Positions 25,705-35,060 of a stretch of 64,000 bases of DNA are shown in pieces (within the stretch, counting starts at the first letter, position 1; the number at the start of each line of letters is the position of its first letter). Where the stretch lies: the NCBI RefSeq assembly GCF_051014685.1, contig NW_027478538.1:186001-250000 (forward strand), written 5' to 3'. The notes beneath the pieces are model-generated. The model ran no database searches, was not told the origin of the DNA, and saw only the letters and a list, made by a program, of their open reading frames with translations. Position numbers and translations under genes: made by a program. The DNA is from Ptiloglossa arizonensis (taxonomy: Eukaryota > Arthropoda > Insecta > Hymenoptera > Colletidae).

Positions 25705-28700
25705 TCCGTTTGTTTCTCCGTTTCTCCATTTATTTCTCCGTTTCTCCGTTTCTTTGTTCGTTTCTCCGTTTCACTGATCGCTTCTCCGTTTCTTTCTACG
25801 TTTCTCGGTTTATTTCTTCGTGTCTCCATTTATTTCTCCGATTCTCCGTTTCACTGATCGCTTCTCCGTTTCTTCCTTCGTTTCTCCGTTTCTTTGTTCG
25901 TTTCTCCATTTACTTCACCGTTTCTCCGTTTGTTTCTTCGTTCCTCCGTTTATTTCTTCGTTGCTCCATTTATTTCTCCGTTTCTCCGTTTCTTTCTTCG
26001 TTTCTCCGTTTCTTTCTTCGTTTCTCCGTTTCTTTCTTCGTCTCTCCGTTTATTTCCTCGTTTCTTCATTTATTTCTCCGTTTCTCCGTTTCTTTCTTCG
26101 TTTCTCCGCTTCTTTGTTCGTTTCTCCGTTTCTTTGTTCGTTTCTTCGTTTCTTTCTTCGCTTCTCCGTTTCTTTGTTCGTTTCTCCGTTTCTTTCTCCG
26201 TTTCTCGGTTTATTCCATCGTTTCTCCATTTATTTCTCCGATTCTCCGTTTCTTTCTTCGTTTCTCAGTTTCTTTCTTCGTTTCTCCGTTTCTTTCTTCG
26301 TCTCTCCGTTTCTTTCTGCGTTTCTTCGTTTCTTTTTTCGTTACTCTGTTTCTTTGTTCGTTTCTCCGTTTCTTTGTTCGTTTCTCCGTTTCTTTCTTCG
26401 TTTCTCCGTTTCTTTCTTCGATTTTCCGTTTCTTTCTTCGTTTCCCCATTTCTTTCTTCTATTCTTCATTCCGTCCTTCGTTTCTCGGTTACTTTCTTCG
26501 TTTCTCCGTTTCTTTCTTCGTATCTCCGTTTCCTTGTTCGTTTCTCCGTTTGTTTCTTCGTTTCTCCATTTATTTCCCCGTTTCTCCGTTTCTTTCTTCG
26601 TTTCTCCGTTTCTTTGTGCGTTTCTCCGTTTCTTCCTTCGTTTCTCCGTTTCTGTCTTCGTTTCTCCGTTTCTTTCTTCGTTTCACCGTTTCTTTCTTCG
26701 TTTCTCCGTTTCTTTGTACGTTTCCCCGTTTCTTTGTTCGTTTCTCCGTTTCTTTCTCCGTTTCTCCGTTTCTTTGTTCGTTTCTCCATTTCTTTCTCCG
26801 TTTCTCGGTCTATTTCTTCGTTTCCCCGTTTCTTTGTTCGTTTCTCCGTTTCTTCCTTCGTTTCTCCGTTTCTTTCTTCGTTTCCCTGTTTCTTTCTTCG
26901 TTTCTCCGTTTCTTTCTTCGTCTCTCCGTTTCTTTCTTCGTTTCACCGTTTCTTTCTTCGTTTCTCCGTTTCTTTCTTCGTTTCTCCGTTTCTTTCTTCG
27001 TGTCTCCGTTTCTTTCTTCGTTTCTCCGTTTCTTTCTTCGTTTCTCCGTTTCTTTCTTCGTTTCCCCGTTTCTTTCTTCGTTTCTCCGTTTCTTTGTTCG
27101 TTTCTCCGTTTCTTTCTTCGTTTCTCCATTTCTTTCTCCGTTTCTCGGTCTATTTCTTCGTTTCTCCATTTATTTCTCCGATTCTCCGTTTCCCTCTTCG
27201 TTTCTCAGTTTCTTTCTTCGTTTCTCCGTTTCTTCCTTCGTTTCTCCGTTTCTTTCTTCGTTTCTCTGTTTCTTTCCTCGTTTCTCCGTTTCTTTCTTCG
27301 TTTCTCCGTTTCTTTCTTCGTTTCTCCGTTTCTTTCTTCGTTTCTCCGTTTCTTTCTTCGTTTCTCCGTTGCTTTCTTCGTTTCTGCGTTTCTTTCTTCG
27401 TTTCTCCGTTTCTTTCTTCGTTTCTCCGTTTCTTTCTTCGTTTCACCGTTTCTTTTATCGTTTCTTCGTTTCTCCGTTTCTTTCTTCGTTTCTCCGTTTA
27501 TATCGTCGTTTCTCCATTTCTTTCTCCGTTTCTTTCTTCGTTTCTCCGTTTCATTCTTCGTTTCCCCGTTTCTTTCTTCGTTTCTCCGTTTCTTTCTTCG
27601 TTTCTCCGTTTCTTTCTTCGTTTCCCCGTTTCTTTCTTCGTTTCTCCGTTTCTTTGTTCGTTTCTCCGTTTCTTTCTTTGTTTCTCCGTTTCTTTCTCCG
27701 TTTATTTTTTCGTTTCTCCATTTATTTCTCCGTTTCTCCGTCCCTTTCTTCGTTTCTCCGCTTCTTTGTAAGTTTCTCCGTTTCTTTCTCCGTTTCTCCG
27801 TTTCCTTGTTCGTTTCTCCGTTTGTTTCTTCGTTTCTCCATTTATTTCCCCGTGTCTCCGTTTCTTTCTTCGTTTCTTCGTTTCTTTGTGCGTTTCTCCG
27901 TGTCTTCCTTCGTTTCTCCGTTTCTGTCTTCGTTTCTCCGTTTCTTTCTTCGTTTCTGCGTTTCTTTCTTCGTTTCTCCGTTTCTTTGTTCGTTTCCCCG
28001 TTTCTTTCTTCGTTTCTCCGTTTCTTTCTTCGTTTCTCCGTTTCTTTGTTCGTTTCTCCGTTTCTTTCTTCGTTTCTCCGTTTCTTTTTTCGTTTCTCCG
28101 TTTATTTCTTCCTTTCTCCATTTATTTCTCCGTTTCTCCGTTTCTTTCTTCGTTTCTCCGTTTCTTTCTTCGTTTCTCCGTTTCTTTCTTCGTTTCTCCT
28201 TTCTTTCATCGTTTCTTCGTATCTCCGTTTCTTTCTTCGTTTCTCCGTTTATATCTTCGTTTCTCCATTTATTTCTCCGTTTCTCCGTTTATATCGTCGT
28301 TTCTCCATTTCTTTCTCCGTTTCTTTCTTCGTTTCTCCGTTTCATTCTTCGTTTCCCCGTTTCTTTCTTCGTTTCTCCGTTTCTTTGTTCGTTTCTCCGT
28401 TTCTTTCTTCGTTTCTCCGTTTCTTTCTTCGTGTCTCCGTTTCTTTCTTCGTTTCTCCGTTTCTTTCTTCGTTTCACCGTTTCTTTTATCGTTTCTTCGT
28501 TTCTCCGTTTCTTTCTTCGTTTCTCTGTTTCTTTCCTCGTTTCTCCGTTTCTTTCTTCGTTTCTCCGTTTCTTTCTTCGTTTCTCCGTTTCTTTCTTCGT
28601 TTCTCCGTTTCTTTCTTCGTTTCTCCGTTGCTTTCTTCGTTTCTGCGTTTCTTTCTTCGTTTCTCCGTTTCTTTCTTCGTTTCTCCGTTTCTTTCTTCGT

Positions 28701-31700
28701 TTCACCGTTTCTTTTATCGTTTCTTCGTTTCTCCGTTTCTTTCTTCGTTTCTCCGTTTATATCGTCGTTTCTCCATTTCTTTCTCCGTTTCTTTCTTCGT
28801 TTCTCCGTTTCATTCTTCGTTTCCCCGTTTCTTTCTTCGTTTCTCCGTTTCTTTCTTCGTTTCTCCGTTTCTTTCTTCGTTTCCCCGTTTCTTTCTCCGT
28901 TTCTCCGTTTCTTTGTTCGTTTCTCCGTTTCTTTCTTTGTTTCTCCGTTTCTTTCTCCGTTTCTCCGTTTATTTTTTCGTTTCTCCATTTATTTCTCCGT
29001 TTCTCCGTCCCTTTCTTCGTTTCTCCGCTTCTTTGTACGTTTCTCCGTTTCTTTCTCCGTTTCTCCGTTTCCTTGTTCGTTTCTCCGTTTGTTTCTTCGT
29101 TTCTCCATTTATTTCCCCGTGTCTCCGTTTCTTTCTTCGTTTCTTCGTTTCTTTGTGCGTTTCTCCGTGTCTTCCTTCGTTTCTCCGTTTCTGTCTTCGT
29201 TTCTCCGTTTCTTTCTTCGTTTCTGCGTTTCTTTCTTCGTTTCTCCGTTTCTTTGTTCGTTTCCCCGTTTCTTTCTTCGTTTCTCCGTTTCTTTCTTCGT
29301 TTCTCCGTTTCTTTGTTCGTTTCTCCGTTTCTTTCTTCGTTTCTCCGTTTCTTTTTTCGTTTCTCCGTTTATTTCTTCCTTTCTCCATTTATTTCTCCGT
29401 TTCTCCGTTTCCCTCTTCGTTTCTCAGTTTCTTTCTTCGTTTCTCCGTTTCTTCCTTCGTTTCTCCGTTTCTTTCTTCGTTTCTCTGTTTCTTTCCTCGT
29501 TTCTCCGTTTCTTTCTTCGTTTCTCCGTTTCTTTCTTCGTTTCTCCGTTTCTTTCTTCGTTTCTCCGTTTCTTTCTTCGTTTCTCCGTTGCTTTCTTCGT
29601 TTCTGCGTTTCTTTCTTCGTTTCTCCGTTTCTTTTTTCGTTTCTCCGTTTCTTTGTTCGTTTCTCCGTTTCTTTCTTCGTTTCTCCGTTTCTTTCTTCGT
29701 TTCTCCTTTCTTTCATCGTTTCTTCGTATCTCCGTTTCTTTCTTCGTTTCTCCGTTTATATCTTCGTTTCTCCATTTATTTCTCCGTTTCTCCGTTTATA
29801 TCGTCGTTTCTCCATTTCTTTCTCCGTTTCTTTCTTCGTTTCTCCGTTTCATTCTTCGTTTCCCCGTTTCTTTCTTCGTTTCTCCGTTTCTTTGTTCGTT
29901 TCTCCGTTTGTTTCTCCGTTTCTCCATTTATTTCTCCGTTTCTCCGTTTCTTTGTTCGTTTCTCCGTTTCACTGATCGCTTCTCCGTTTCTTTCTACGTT
30001 TCTCGGTTTATTTCTTCGTGTCTCCATTTATTTCTCCGATTCTCCGTTTCACTGATCGCTTCTCCGTTTCTTCCTTCGTTTCTCCGTTTCTTTGTTCGTT
30101 TCTCCATTTACTTCACCGTTTCTCCGTTTGTTTCTTCGTTCCTCCGTTTATTTCTTCGTTGCTCCATTTATTTCTCCGTTTCTCCGTTTCTTTCTTCGTT
30201 TCTCCGTTTCTTTCTTCGTTTCTCCGTTTCTTTCTTCGTCTCTCCGTTTATTTCCTCGTTTCTTCATTTATTTCTCCGTTTCTCCGTTTCTTTCTTCGTT
30301 TCTCCGCTTCTTTGTTCGTTTCTCCGTTTCTTTGTTCGTTTCTTCGTTTCTTTCTTCGCTTCTCCGTTTCTTTGTTCGTTTCTCCGTTTCTTTCTCCGTT
30401 TCTCGGTTTATTCCATCGTTTCTCCATTTATTTCTCCGATTCTCCGTTTCTTTCTTCGTTTCTCAGTTTCTTTCTTCGTTTCTCCGTTTCTTTCTTCGTC
30501 TCTCCGTTTCTTTCTGCGTTTCTTCGTTTCTTTTTTCGTTACTCTGTTTCTTTGTTCGTTTCTCCGTTTCTTTGTTCGTTTCTCCGTTTCTTTCTTCGTT
30601 TCTCCGTTTCTTTCTTCGATTTTCCGTTTCTTTCTTCGTTTCCCCATTTCTTTCTTCTATTCTTCATTCCGTCCTTCGTTTCTCGGTTACTTTCTTCGTT
30701 TCTCCGTTTCTTTCTTCGTATCTCCGTTTCCTTGTTCGTTTCTCCGTTTGTTTCTTCGTTTCTCCATTTATTTCCCCGTTTCTCCGTTTCTTTCTTCGTT
30801 TCTCCGTTTCTTTGTGCGTTTCTCCGTTTCTTCCTTCGTTTCTCCGTTTCTGTCTTCGTTTCTCCGTTTCTTTCTTCGTTTCACCGTTTCTTTCTTCGTT
30901 TCTCCGTTTCTTTGTACGTTTCCCCGTTTCTTTGTTCGTTTCTCCGTTTCTTTCTCCGTTTCTCCGTTTCTTTGTTCGTTTCTCCATTTCTTTCTCCGTT
31001 TCTCGGTCTATTTCTTCGTTTCCCCGTTTCTTTGTTCGTTTCTCCGTTTCTTCCTTCGTTTCTCCGTTTCTTTCTTCGTTTCCCTGTTTCTTTCTTCGTT
31101 TCTCCGTTTCTTTCTTCGTCTCTCCGTTTCTTTCTTCGTTTCACCGTTTCTTTCTTCGTTTCTCCGTTTCTTTCTTCGTTTCTCCGTTTCTTTCTTCGTG
31201 TCTCCGTTTCTTTCTTCGTTTCTCCGTTTCTTTCTTCGTTTCTCCGTTTCTTTCTTCGTTTCCCCGTTTCTTTCTTCGTTTCTCCGTTTCTTTGTTCGTT
31301 TCTCCGTTTCTTTCTTCGTTTCTCCATTTCTTTCTCCGTTTCTCGGTCTATTTCTTCGTTTCTCCATTTATTTCTCCGATTCTCCGTTTCCCTCTTCGTT
31401 TCTCAGTTTCTTTCTTCGTTTCTCCGTTTCTTCCTTCGTTTCTCCGTTTCTTTCTTCGTTTCTCTGTTTCTTTCCTCGTTTCTCCGTTTCTTTCTTCGTT
31501 TCTCCGTTTCTTTCTTCGTTTCTCCGTTTCTTTCTTCGTTTCTCCGTTTCTTTCTTCGTTTCTCCGTTGCTTTCTTCGTTTCTGCGTTTCTTTCTTCGTT
31601 TCTCCGTTTCTTTCTTCGTTTCTCCGTTTCTTTCTTCGTTTCACCGTTTCTTTTATCGTTTCTTCGTTTCTCCGTTTCTTTCTTCGTTTCTCCGTTTATA

Positions 31701-33898
31701 TCGTCGTTTCTCCATTTCTTTCTCCGTTTCTTTCTTCGTTTCTCCGTTTCATTCTTCGTTTCCCCGTTTCTTTCTTCGTTTCTCCGTTTCTTTCTTCGTT
31801 TCTCCGTTTCTTTCTTCGTTTCCCCGTTTCTTTCTTCGTTTCTCCGTTTCTTTGTTCGTTTCTCCGTTTCTTTCTTTGTTTCTCCGTTTCTTTCTCCGTT
31901 TATTTTTTCGTTTCTCCATTTATTTCTCCGTTTCTCCGTCCCTTTCTTCGTTTCTCCGCTTCTTTGTACGTTTCTCCGTTTCTTTCTCCGTTTCTCCGTT
32001 TCCTTGTTCGTTTCTCCGTTTGTTTCTTCGTTTCTCCATTTATTTCCCCGTGTCACCGTTTCTTTCTTCGTTTCTTCGTTTCTTTGTGCGTTTCTCCGTG
32101 TCTTCCTTCGTTTCTCCGTTCTGTCTTCGTTTCTCCGTTTCTTTCTTCGTTTCTGCGTTTCTTTCTTCGTTTCTCCGTTTCTTTGTTTCGTTTCCCCGTT
32201 TCTTTCTTCGTTTCTCCGTTTCTTTCTTCGTTTCTCCGTTTCTTTGTTCGTTTCTCCGTTTCTTTCTTCGTTTCTCCGTTTCTTTTTTCGTTTCTCCGTT
32301 TATTTCTTCCTTTCTCCATTTATTTCTCCGTTTCTCCGTTTCTTTCTTCGTTTCTCCGTTTCTTTCTTCGTTTCTCCGTTTCTTTCTTCGTTTCTCCTTT
32401 CTTTCATCGTTTCTTCGTATCTCCGTTTCTTTCTTCGTTTCTCCGTTTATATCTTCGTTTCTCCATTTATTTCTCCGTTTCTCCGTTTATATCGTCGTTT
32501 CTCCATTTCTTTCTCCGTTTCTTTCTTCGTTTCTCCGTTTCATTCTTCGTTTCCCCGTTTCTTTCTTCGTTTCTCCGTTTCTTTGTTCGTTTCTCCGTTT
32601 CTTTCTTCGTTTCTCCGTTTCTTTCTTCGTGTCTCCGTTTCTTTCTTCGTTTCTCCGTTTCTTTCTTCGTTTCACCGTTTCTTTTATCGTTTCTTCGTTT
32701 CTCCGTTTCTTTCTTCGTTTCTCTGTTTCTTTCCTCGTTTCTCCGTTTCTTTCTTCGTTTCTCCGTTTCTTTCTTCGTTTCTCCGTTTCTTTCTTCGTTT
32801 CTCCGTTTCTTTCTTCGTTTCTCCGTTGCTTTCTTCGTTTCTGCGTTTCTTTCTTCGTTTCTCCGTTTCTTTCTTCGTTTCTCCGTTTCTTCTTCGTTTC
32901 ACCGTTTCTTTTATCGTTTCTTCGTTTCTCCGTTTCTTTCTTCGTTTCTCCGTTTATATCGTCGTTTCTCCATTTCTTTCCTCCGTTTCTTTCTTCGTTT
33001 CTCCGTTTCATTCTTCGTTTCCCCGTTTCTTTCTTCGTTTCTCCGTTTCTTTCTTCGTTTCTCCGTTTCTTTCTTCGTTTCCCCGTTTCTTTCTCCGTTT
33101 CTCCGTTTCTTTGTTCGTTTCTCCGTTTCTTTCTTTGTTTCTCCGTTTCTTTCTCCGTTTCTCCGTTTATTTTTTCGTTTCTCCATTTATTTCTCCGTTT
33201 CTCCGTCCCTTTCTTCGTTTCTCCGCTTCTTTGTACGTTTCTCCGTTTCTTTCTCCGTTTCTCCGTTTCCTTGTTCGTTTCTCCGTTTGTTTCTTCGTTT
33301 CTCCATTTATTTCCCCGTGTCTCCGTTTCTTTCTTCGTTTCTTCGTTTCTTTGTGCGTTTCTCCGTGTCTTCCTTCGTTTCTCCGTTTCTGTCTTCGTTT
33401 CTCCGTTTCTTTCTTCGTTTCTGCGTTTCTTTCTTCGTTTCTCCGTTTCTTTGTTCGTTTCCCCGTTTCTTTCTTCGTTTCTCCGTTTCTTTCTTCGTTT
33501 CTCCGTTTCTTTGTTCGTTTCTCCGTTTCTTTCTTCGTTTCTCCGTTTCTTTTTTCGTTTCTCCGTTTATTTCTTCCTTTCTCCATTTATTTCTCCGTTT
33601 CTCCGTTTCCCTCTTCGTTTCTCAGTTTCTTTCTTCGTTTCTCCGTTTCTTCCTTCGTTTCTCCGTTTCTTTCTTCGTTTCTCTGTTTCTTTCCTCGTTT
33701 CTCCGTTTCTTTCTTCGTTTCTCCGTTTCTTTCTTCGTTTCTCCGTTTCTTTCTTCGTTTCTCCGTTTCTTTCTTCGTTTCTTCGTTGCTTTCTTCGTTT
33801 CTGCATTTCTTTCTTCGTTTCTCCGTTTCTTTTTTCGTTTCTCCGTTTCTTTGTTCGTTTCTCCGTTTCTTTCTTCGTTTCTCCGTTTCTTTCTTCGT
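25705..33898 (+). repeat. Tandem pair of a 4198-bp higher-order satellite unit
   Basis: Two adjacent copies, about 25705-29700 and 29903-33898, align at a constant offset of 4198 bp and carry the same rare variants. Markers include TTTCACTGATCG, TTCTTCTATTCTTCATTCCG (26454 and 30652) and TTTATATCGTCG. Each copy contains a smaller duplication of about 1267 bp; 27702-28121 resembles 28969-29388. The second copy has several one-base length changes, near 32119, 32187, 32890 and 32980, that the first lacks. The second copy ends just before the LTR element. Confidence 0.75.
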
Positions 33899-34032
33899 TT
33901 CTCCGTTTCTTTCTTCGTTTCTGCGTTTCTTTCTTCGTTTCTCCGTTTCTTTCTTGGTTTCTCCGTTTCTTTGTTCGTTTCTCCGTTTCATTCTTCGTTT
34001 CTCCGTTTCTTTGTTCGTTTCTCCGTTTCTTT

Positions 34033-34036
34033 CTTT
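34033..34036. repeat. Left target-site duplication CTTT of the LTR element
   Basis: CTTT lies directly before the 5' LTR and again directly after the 3' LTR at 35057-35060. Four-base duplications are usual for LTR integrases. CTTT is common in this satellite, so the match alone is weak evidence. Joining the flanks through one CTTT, however, restores the 20-bp satellite register with the half-unit TTTCTTTCTTTG, which occurs elsewhere (for example near 35572 and 38750). Confidence 0.65.
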
Positions 34037-34120
34037 TGTGGCGGCACTACCCACGCTTGCCACCAGAGGGAAACTCACCACCAACCGTTTCCCGCAAGTT
34101 CCCGTACCTGCTCCGATCGC

Positions 34121-34128
34121 TATATATA
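34121..34128 (+). promoter_or_regulatory. TATA-like box in 5' LTR
   Basis: TATATATA lies in an otherwise GC-balanced LTR, 37 bp before the first base of the ribozyme fold. A start site 25-30 bp downstream would fall near 34150, so the transcript would begin just ahead of the hammerhead. The same box is present in the 3' LTR at 34888-34895. The assignment is by motif and position only. Confidence 0.5.
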
Positions 34129-34156
34129 CGACCTCTTACCGATCTTCCAAAGTCCC

Positions 34157-34225
34157 GGCGTATAAGGCAGGGCCTGCTAGGATGCCTTACTGACGAGTCC
34201 ACTAGCAGGCCCGGGATGAAACGCT
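34157..34225 (+). ncRNA. Type III hammerhead self-cleaving ribozyme, 5' LTR copy
   Basis: All parts of a hammerhead are present in order. The stem III 5' strand is GCGU (34158-34161), followed by A (34162) as the cleavage-site base. Stem I is TAAGGCA/TGCCTTA (34163-34169 with 34183-34189, seven perfect pairs, 13-nt loop). The core CTGACGA is at 34190-34196. Stem II is GTCC/GGAT (34197-34200 with 34214-34217, 13-nt loop). The core GAAA is at 34218-34221, and the stem III 3' strand ACGC is at 34221-34224, with a possible extra G-U pair. Stems I and II are closed and stem III is open, so this is type III. Cleavage is expected between 34162 and 34163, at a GUA triplet, which is allowed by the NUH rule. 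The pair next to the core in stem II is G-U rather than the usual G-C. The two hairpin loops are complementary over 11 nt. Confidence 0.9.
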
Positions 34226-34292
34226 TATCCCCACTCCTTTTCCTATTTCCGTTCGCTCCTTCCTCACATACTTTAATTTAGCGCCGCCAAAG

Positions 34293-34305
34293 TGGTGACC
34301 CCGTC
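34293..34305 (+). other. Primer-binding site for minus-strand synthesis
   Basis: TGGTGACCCCGTC begins one base after the 5' LTR. Its complement ends in CCA, as every mature tRNA 3' end does, and its position and length fit an LTR-element primer-binding site. It is unlike the initiator-Met site (TGGTATC...) used by plant retrozymes. I cannot assign the tRNA species without a search. Confidence 0.75.
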
Positions 34306-34793
34306 TAAGAACCAACGCAACCTTCTGGACAGCAGCACAGCAGCAGTACAGGTGCAGCACAAGACGATGGAAGGAACGCAACGTGTAAAGGCCGATTTTT
34401 CGTAAATCCCCCTCTCCGAGGGTTGACTCCTCGACCTGCCAGCGACGACACGAACGCTATACTCCCGGCTAACCATCAGGATCAACCCCAGGAGGACAGC
34501 AGGCAGCTTGTCGACATTATTCACCGACCACACCGATGCGTTTCATAAATACTGGTACGCGCACGCATCAACGTCGGACAACAAGCGAAAAACGCGGCTT
34601 GAGCAAACGATGCTCGCCACGCGTATTCCGCAATCGACAGCAGCTGGGCCTTACTACGAAAAAGAAGCATTCTTCTCTTCCACCGCTCTGGACAACCTCC
34701 TCCTGTGCCTGTTGTGCCAAACCGAACTACGGAACAAATACCTACGCCACTGGGACATCAGGACGGAACTTCAAAGTATCGTTTACCACTGGC

Positions 34794-34800
34794 AAGGGGG
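34794..34800 (+). other. Polypurine tract for plus-strand priming
   Basis: AAGGGGG sits three bases before the 3' LTR. A short G-rich purine run directly upstream of the 3' LTR is the expected plus-strand primer of reverse transcription. The tract is short, but its position is exact. Confidence 0.65.
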
Positions 34801-34803
34801 TTA

Positions 34804-35056
34804 TGTGGCGGCACTACCCACGCTTGCCACCAGAGGGAAACTCACCACCAACCGTTTCCCGCAAGTTCCCGTACCTGCTCCGATCGCTATATATACGACC
34901 TCTTACCGATCTTCCAATGTCCCGGCGTATAAGGCAGGGCCTGCTAGGATGCCTTACTGACGAGTCCACTAGCAGGCCCGGGATGAAACGCTTATCCCCA
35001 CTTCCTTATATTTCCGTTCGCTCCTTCCTCACATACTTTAATTTAGCGCCGCCAAA
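34804..35056 (+). repeat. 3' LTR of the ribozyme-bearing element
   Basis: This is the 253-bp second copy of the LTR, at an offset of 767 bp from the first. It begins TGTGGCGGC after the purine tract and ends GCCGCCAAA before the CTTT duplication. The TATA-like box is at 34888-34895 and the hammerhead at 34924-34992. It differs from the 5' LTR by one clear substitution (34918) and a short altered stretch near 34999-35014. Confidence 0.9.
34924..34992 (+). ncRNA. Type III hammerhead self-cleaving ribozyme, 3' LTR copy
   Basis: This copy is identical in every paired and core base to the one in the 5' LTR. GCGUA is at 34925-34929, stem I at 34930-34936 with 34950-34956, CTGACGA at 34957-34963, stem II at 34964-34967 with 34981-34984, and GAAA at 34985-34988. 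Cleavage is expected after 34929. Cutting at both ribozymes of a full-length transcript would release the RNA 34163-34929, 767 nt long, with 5'-OH and 2',3'-cyclic phosphate ends suitable for ligation into a circle. Confidence 0.9.
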
Positions 35057-35060
35057 CTTT
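35057..35060. repeat. Right target-site duplication CTTT of the LTR element
   Basis: CTTT follows the 3' LTR and matches the four bases before the 5' LTR. The satellite resumes in register immediately afterwards, beginning with the last base of a 12-bp half-unit. Confidence 0.65.

Larger units (their letters stand above)
1..34036 (+). repeat. 20-bp satellite array, T/C orientation, first block
   Basis: The stretch is a continuous tandem array of a 20-bp monomer, consensus TTTCTCCGTTTCTTTCTTCG. The monomer splits into an 8-bp half ending CCG and a 12-bp half ending TCG, and every half ends in CpG. It can also be read as five 4-mers (TTTC, TCCG, TTTC, TTTC, TTCG), which suggests an origin in a TTTC tetranucleotide. 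Common variants are TTTATTT for TTTCTTT, CTCCA or CTCGG for CTCCG, TTGTTCG for TTCTTCG, and TTCATTC. Variants recur in the same order in distant places, which shows higher-order block duplication. Long open frames occur in all six frames but are not genes: three monomers (60 bp) encode the same 20-residue repeat in each forward frame. No unrelated sequence was seen before the LTR element at 34037. Confidence 0.97.
34037..34291 (+). repeat. 5' LTR of the ribozyme-bearing element
   Basis: This 255-bp direct repeat starts TGTGGCGGC and ends GCCGCCAAA. It matches 34804-35056 almost base for base. The differences I see are A/T at 34151 (34918 in the copy) and a short changed stretch around 34235-34248 that accounts for a 2-bp length difference. 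The near identity suggests a fairly recent insertion or recent gene conversion. In order it holds a TATA-like box at 34121, the hammerhead at 34157-34225 and a C/T-rich tail. I see no AATAAA. Confidence 0.9.
34292..34803 (+). other. Non-coding interior of the LTR element
   Basis: These 512 bp between the LTRs show no gag, protease, reverse transcriptase or integrase motif. A 150-codon frame (34508-34960) runs into the 3' LTR and resembles nothing I know, so I treat it as chance. A CAG-rich stretch (about 34333-34355) and a small hairpin CCTC...GAGG near 34431 could have structural or packaging roles, but nothing in the sequence proves that. The primer-binding site lies at the left end and the purine tract at the right end. 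Confidence 0.7.
34037..35056 (+). mobile_element. Non-autonomous LTR element (TRIM-like) with hammerhead ribozymes; retrozyme-like
   Basis: The 1020-bp unit interrupts the satellite and shares no sequence with it. It has two direct terminal repeats (34037-34291 and 34804-35056), a primer-binding site one base inside the first, a purine tract just before the second, and a CTTT target duplication. The LTR ends form an imperfect inverted pair (TGTGGCGGC and GCCGCCAAA). The 512-bp interior has no recognisable gag or pol and no long convincing frame, so movement would need enzymes from another element. Each LTR contains a TATA-like sequence and a hammerhead ribozyme. Small LTR elements with type III hammerheads are the hallmark of plant retrozymes. 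The flanking spacer points to an animal host, and the animal retrozymes I know of use type I hammerheads without this LTR layout. The name 'retrozyme-like' is inference; the ribozyme and LTR structure are seen directly. Confidence 0.88.

Noticed and set aside
1..34036. CRISPR array
   Set aside because: Repeats are directly adjacent with no unique spacers, the unit is 20 bp, and the setting is eukaryotic.
27886..34281. Long satellite frames that continue into the LTR element and end with unrelated residues
   Set aside because: The change of sequence coincides exactly with the LTR boundary at 34037. It is a chance read-through, not a fusion gene.
34508..34960. A 150-codon frame inside the LTR element
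   Set aside because: It crosses from the interior into the 3' LTR and overlaps the ribozyme. It shows no gag or other known motif, and the element is of non-coding TRIM size.
34033..35060. A 5-bp target duplication (TTTTG/CTTTG)
   Set aside because: It needs one mismatch and shifts the LTR ends. The 4-bp CTTT pair fits both LTR ends and restores the satellite register exactly.
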